From Bradyrhizobium prioriisuperbiae (GTDB taxonomy: Bacteria; Pseudomonadota; Alphaproteobacteria; Rhizobiales; Xanthobacteraceae): a DNA stretch of 64,000 nt. Below are positions 63,586 to 64,000 of the stretch, piece after piece. The translations under genes and the position numbers were made by a program. The stretch lies in assembly GCF_032397745.1 (NCBI RefSeq), contig NZ_CP135921.1, forward strand, positions 3,038,001-3,102,000. Direction: 5' to 3'. The notes under the pieces are model-generated. The model was not told the origin of the DNA. It did no database searches and saw only the letters and a program-made list of their open reading frames with translations. Within the stretch, counting starts at the first letter, position 1, and each line of letters opens with the position of its first letter.

Positions 63586-64000
63586 TCAAACTGACGAAGC
63601 GGGGCTGACGCTTGCGCGGGTCAATTCAGCCGGCAGGCGGAATTCGATGTTTTCTTCGCGTCCCGGCAGCAACGACACGGACACAGGTCCGATCCGCCGC
63701 AACGCTTCGATCACATCATCGACAAGAACCTCCGGCGCCGATGCGCCCGCGGTAACGCCAACGGTCCGGGCATCCTTCAGCCATTCGGGATTGACCTCAC
63801 TGCCGTCAGCGACGAGATAACTCGCCACGCCAACTTCAGTGCCAATTTCGCGAAGGCGGTTGGAATTGGAGCTGTTGGTCGCGCCGACGACAAGAATGAC
63901 ATCGACGACTTTGCTGAGGTCTCTTACCGCAGATTGGCGATTTTGTGTCGCATAGCAGATATCCCGGGTATCGGGGCCCTGGATATCGTGGAACCTGGCT
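63586..64000 (-). CDS. ispH: IspH, 4-hydroxy-3-methylbut-2-enyl diphosphate reductase (5' partial)
   Basis: The C-terminal 137 residues are visible; the gene begins beyond the right edge. The segment [34 protein letters not shown], and [21 protein letters not shown] are characteristic of IspH/LytB, the iron-sulfur enzyme that completes the MEP pathway to isoprenoid precursors. Its position upstream of hpnH supplies the precursor route for hopanoids. The N-terminal cysteine ligands lie outside the window. Confidence 0.92.
   Translation of the reverse strand, partial: ARFHDIQGPDTRDICYATQNRQSAVRDLSKVVDVILVVGATNSSNSNRLREIGTEVGVASYLVADGSEVNPEWLKDARTVGVTAGASAPEVLVDDVIEALRRIGPVSVSLLPGREENIEFRLPAELTRASVSPASSV

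Noticed and set aside
1..64000. tRNA, rRNA genes or CRISPR arrays
   Set aside because: No tRNA-like cloverleaf ends, rRNA segments or regularly spaced repeats were noticed by reading. The palindromes found are short, irregularly spaced elements. A covariance-model scan would be needed to exclude small RNAs.

Overview
The window is a GC-rich chromosomal segment from an alphaproteobacterium, most likely of the Bradyrhizobium / Rhodopseudomonas / Afipia group (Nitrobacteraceae). The evidence is the hopanoid cluster order hpnBCDE-shc-hpnG with convergent hpnH-ispH, many NitT/TauT-type and branched-chain-type ABC transporters, the style of the palindromic intergenic repeats, and an Ohr/OhrR pair. 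No rRNA, tRNA, CRISPR array or prophage was seen. The organism assignment is inference; no database was consulted.

Layout. 1-2204: end of a phosphonate operon (phnM partial, phnN) and an FMN-binding PPOX protein. 2399-9452: patatin phospholipase, divergent acetoacetate decarboxylase, CorA/ZntB-type transporter, OprB porin, a branched-chain-type binding protein and a dienoyl-CoA-reductase-like SDR. 9628-16066: a catabolic or transport cluster of unknown substrate (ABC ATPase, DapA-like aldolase, GNAT, epimerase-like protein, permease, TetR, divergent NMT1-type binding protein), with two near-identical candidate TetR operators. 16112-26144: a sulfonate-type cluster (TauABC-like transporter whose binding protein carries a NosL-like tail, Crp/Fnr regulator, DUF971 protein, ferredoxin-NADP reductase, AsfA/AprA-like flavoprotein, AsfB-like ferredoxin, HEAT-repeat protein, nitronate-monooxygenase-like protein). 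Its three main promoters share the motif GCAACTAAT in the same orientation. 26141-33992: DUF3016 protein, two tandem membrane diguanylate cyclases, Kup potassium transporter, an MDR oxidoreductase, and ohr/ohrR. 34188-39306: a dicarboxylate-type symporter with an orphan binding protein, a repeat mosaic, a small conserved protein, an aldo/keto reductase and a LysR regulator.

39497-53215 looks like an amino-acid/5-oxoproline catabolic region: a D-glutamate-cyclase-family protein, a Liv-type binding protein and transporter, a fused 5-oxoprolinase, glutamate dehydrogenase and a histidine-ammonia-lyase-type enzyme. An intact 1199-bp ISAs1-family insertion sequence sits between the binding protein and livH. 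It has inserted into the centre of a palindromic repeat and left a 10-bp target duplication. 53216-54972 holds a frameshifted BtuF-like binding protein and a MaoC-like protein. 55178-64000 is the hopanoid cluster: HpnC/D/E make squalene, Shc cyclises it, HpnH and HpnG attach and process the adenosyl side chain, HpnB is the associated glycosyltransferase, and IspH supplies isoprenoid precursors.

Starts were chosen by ribosome-binding sites, overlaps with neighbours and expected family N-termini. Several differ from the longest reading frame, and this is noted where it matters.
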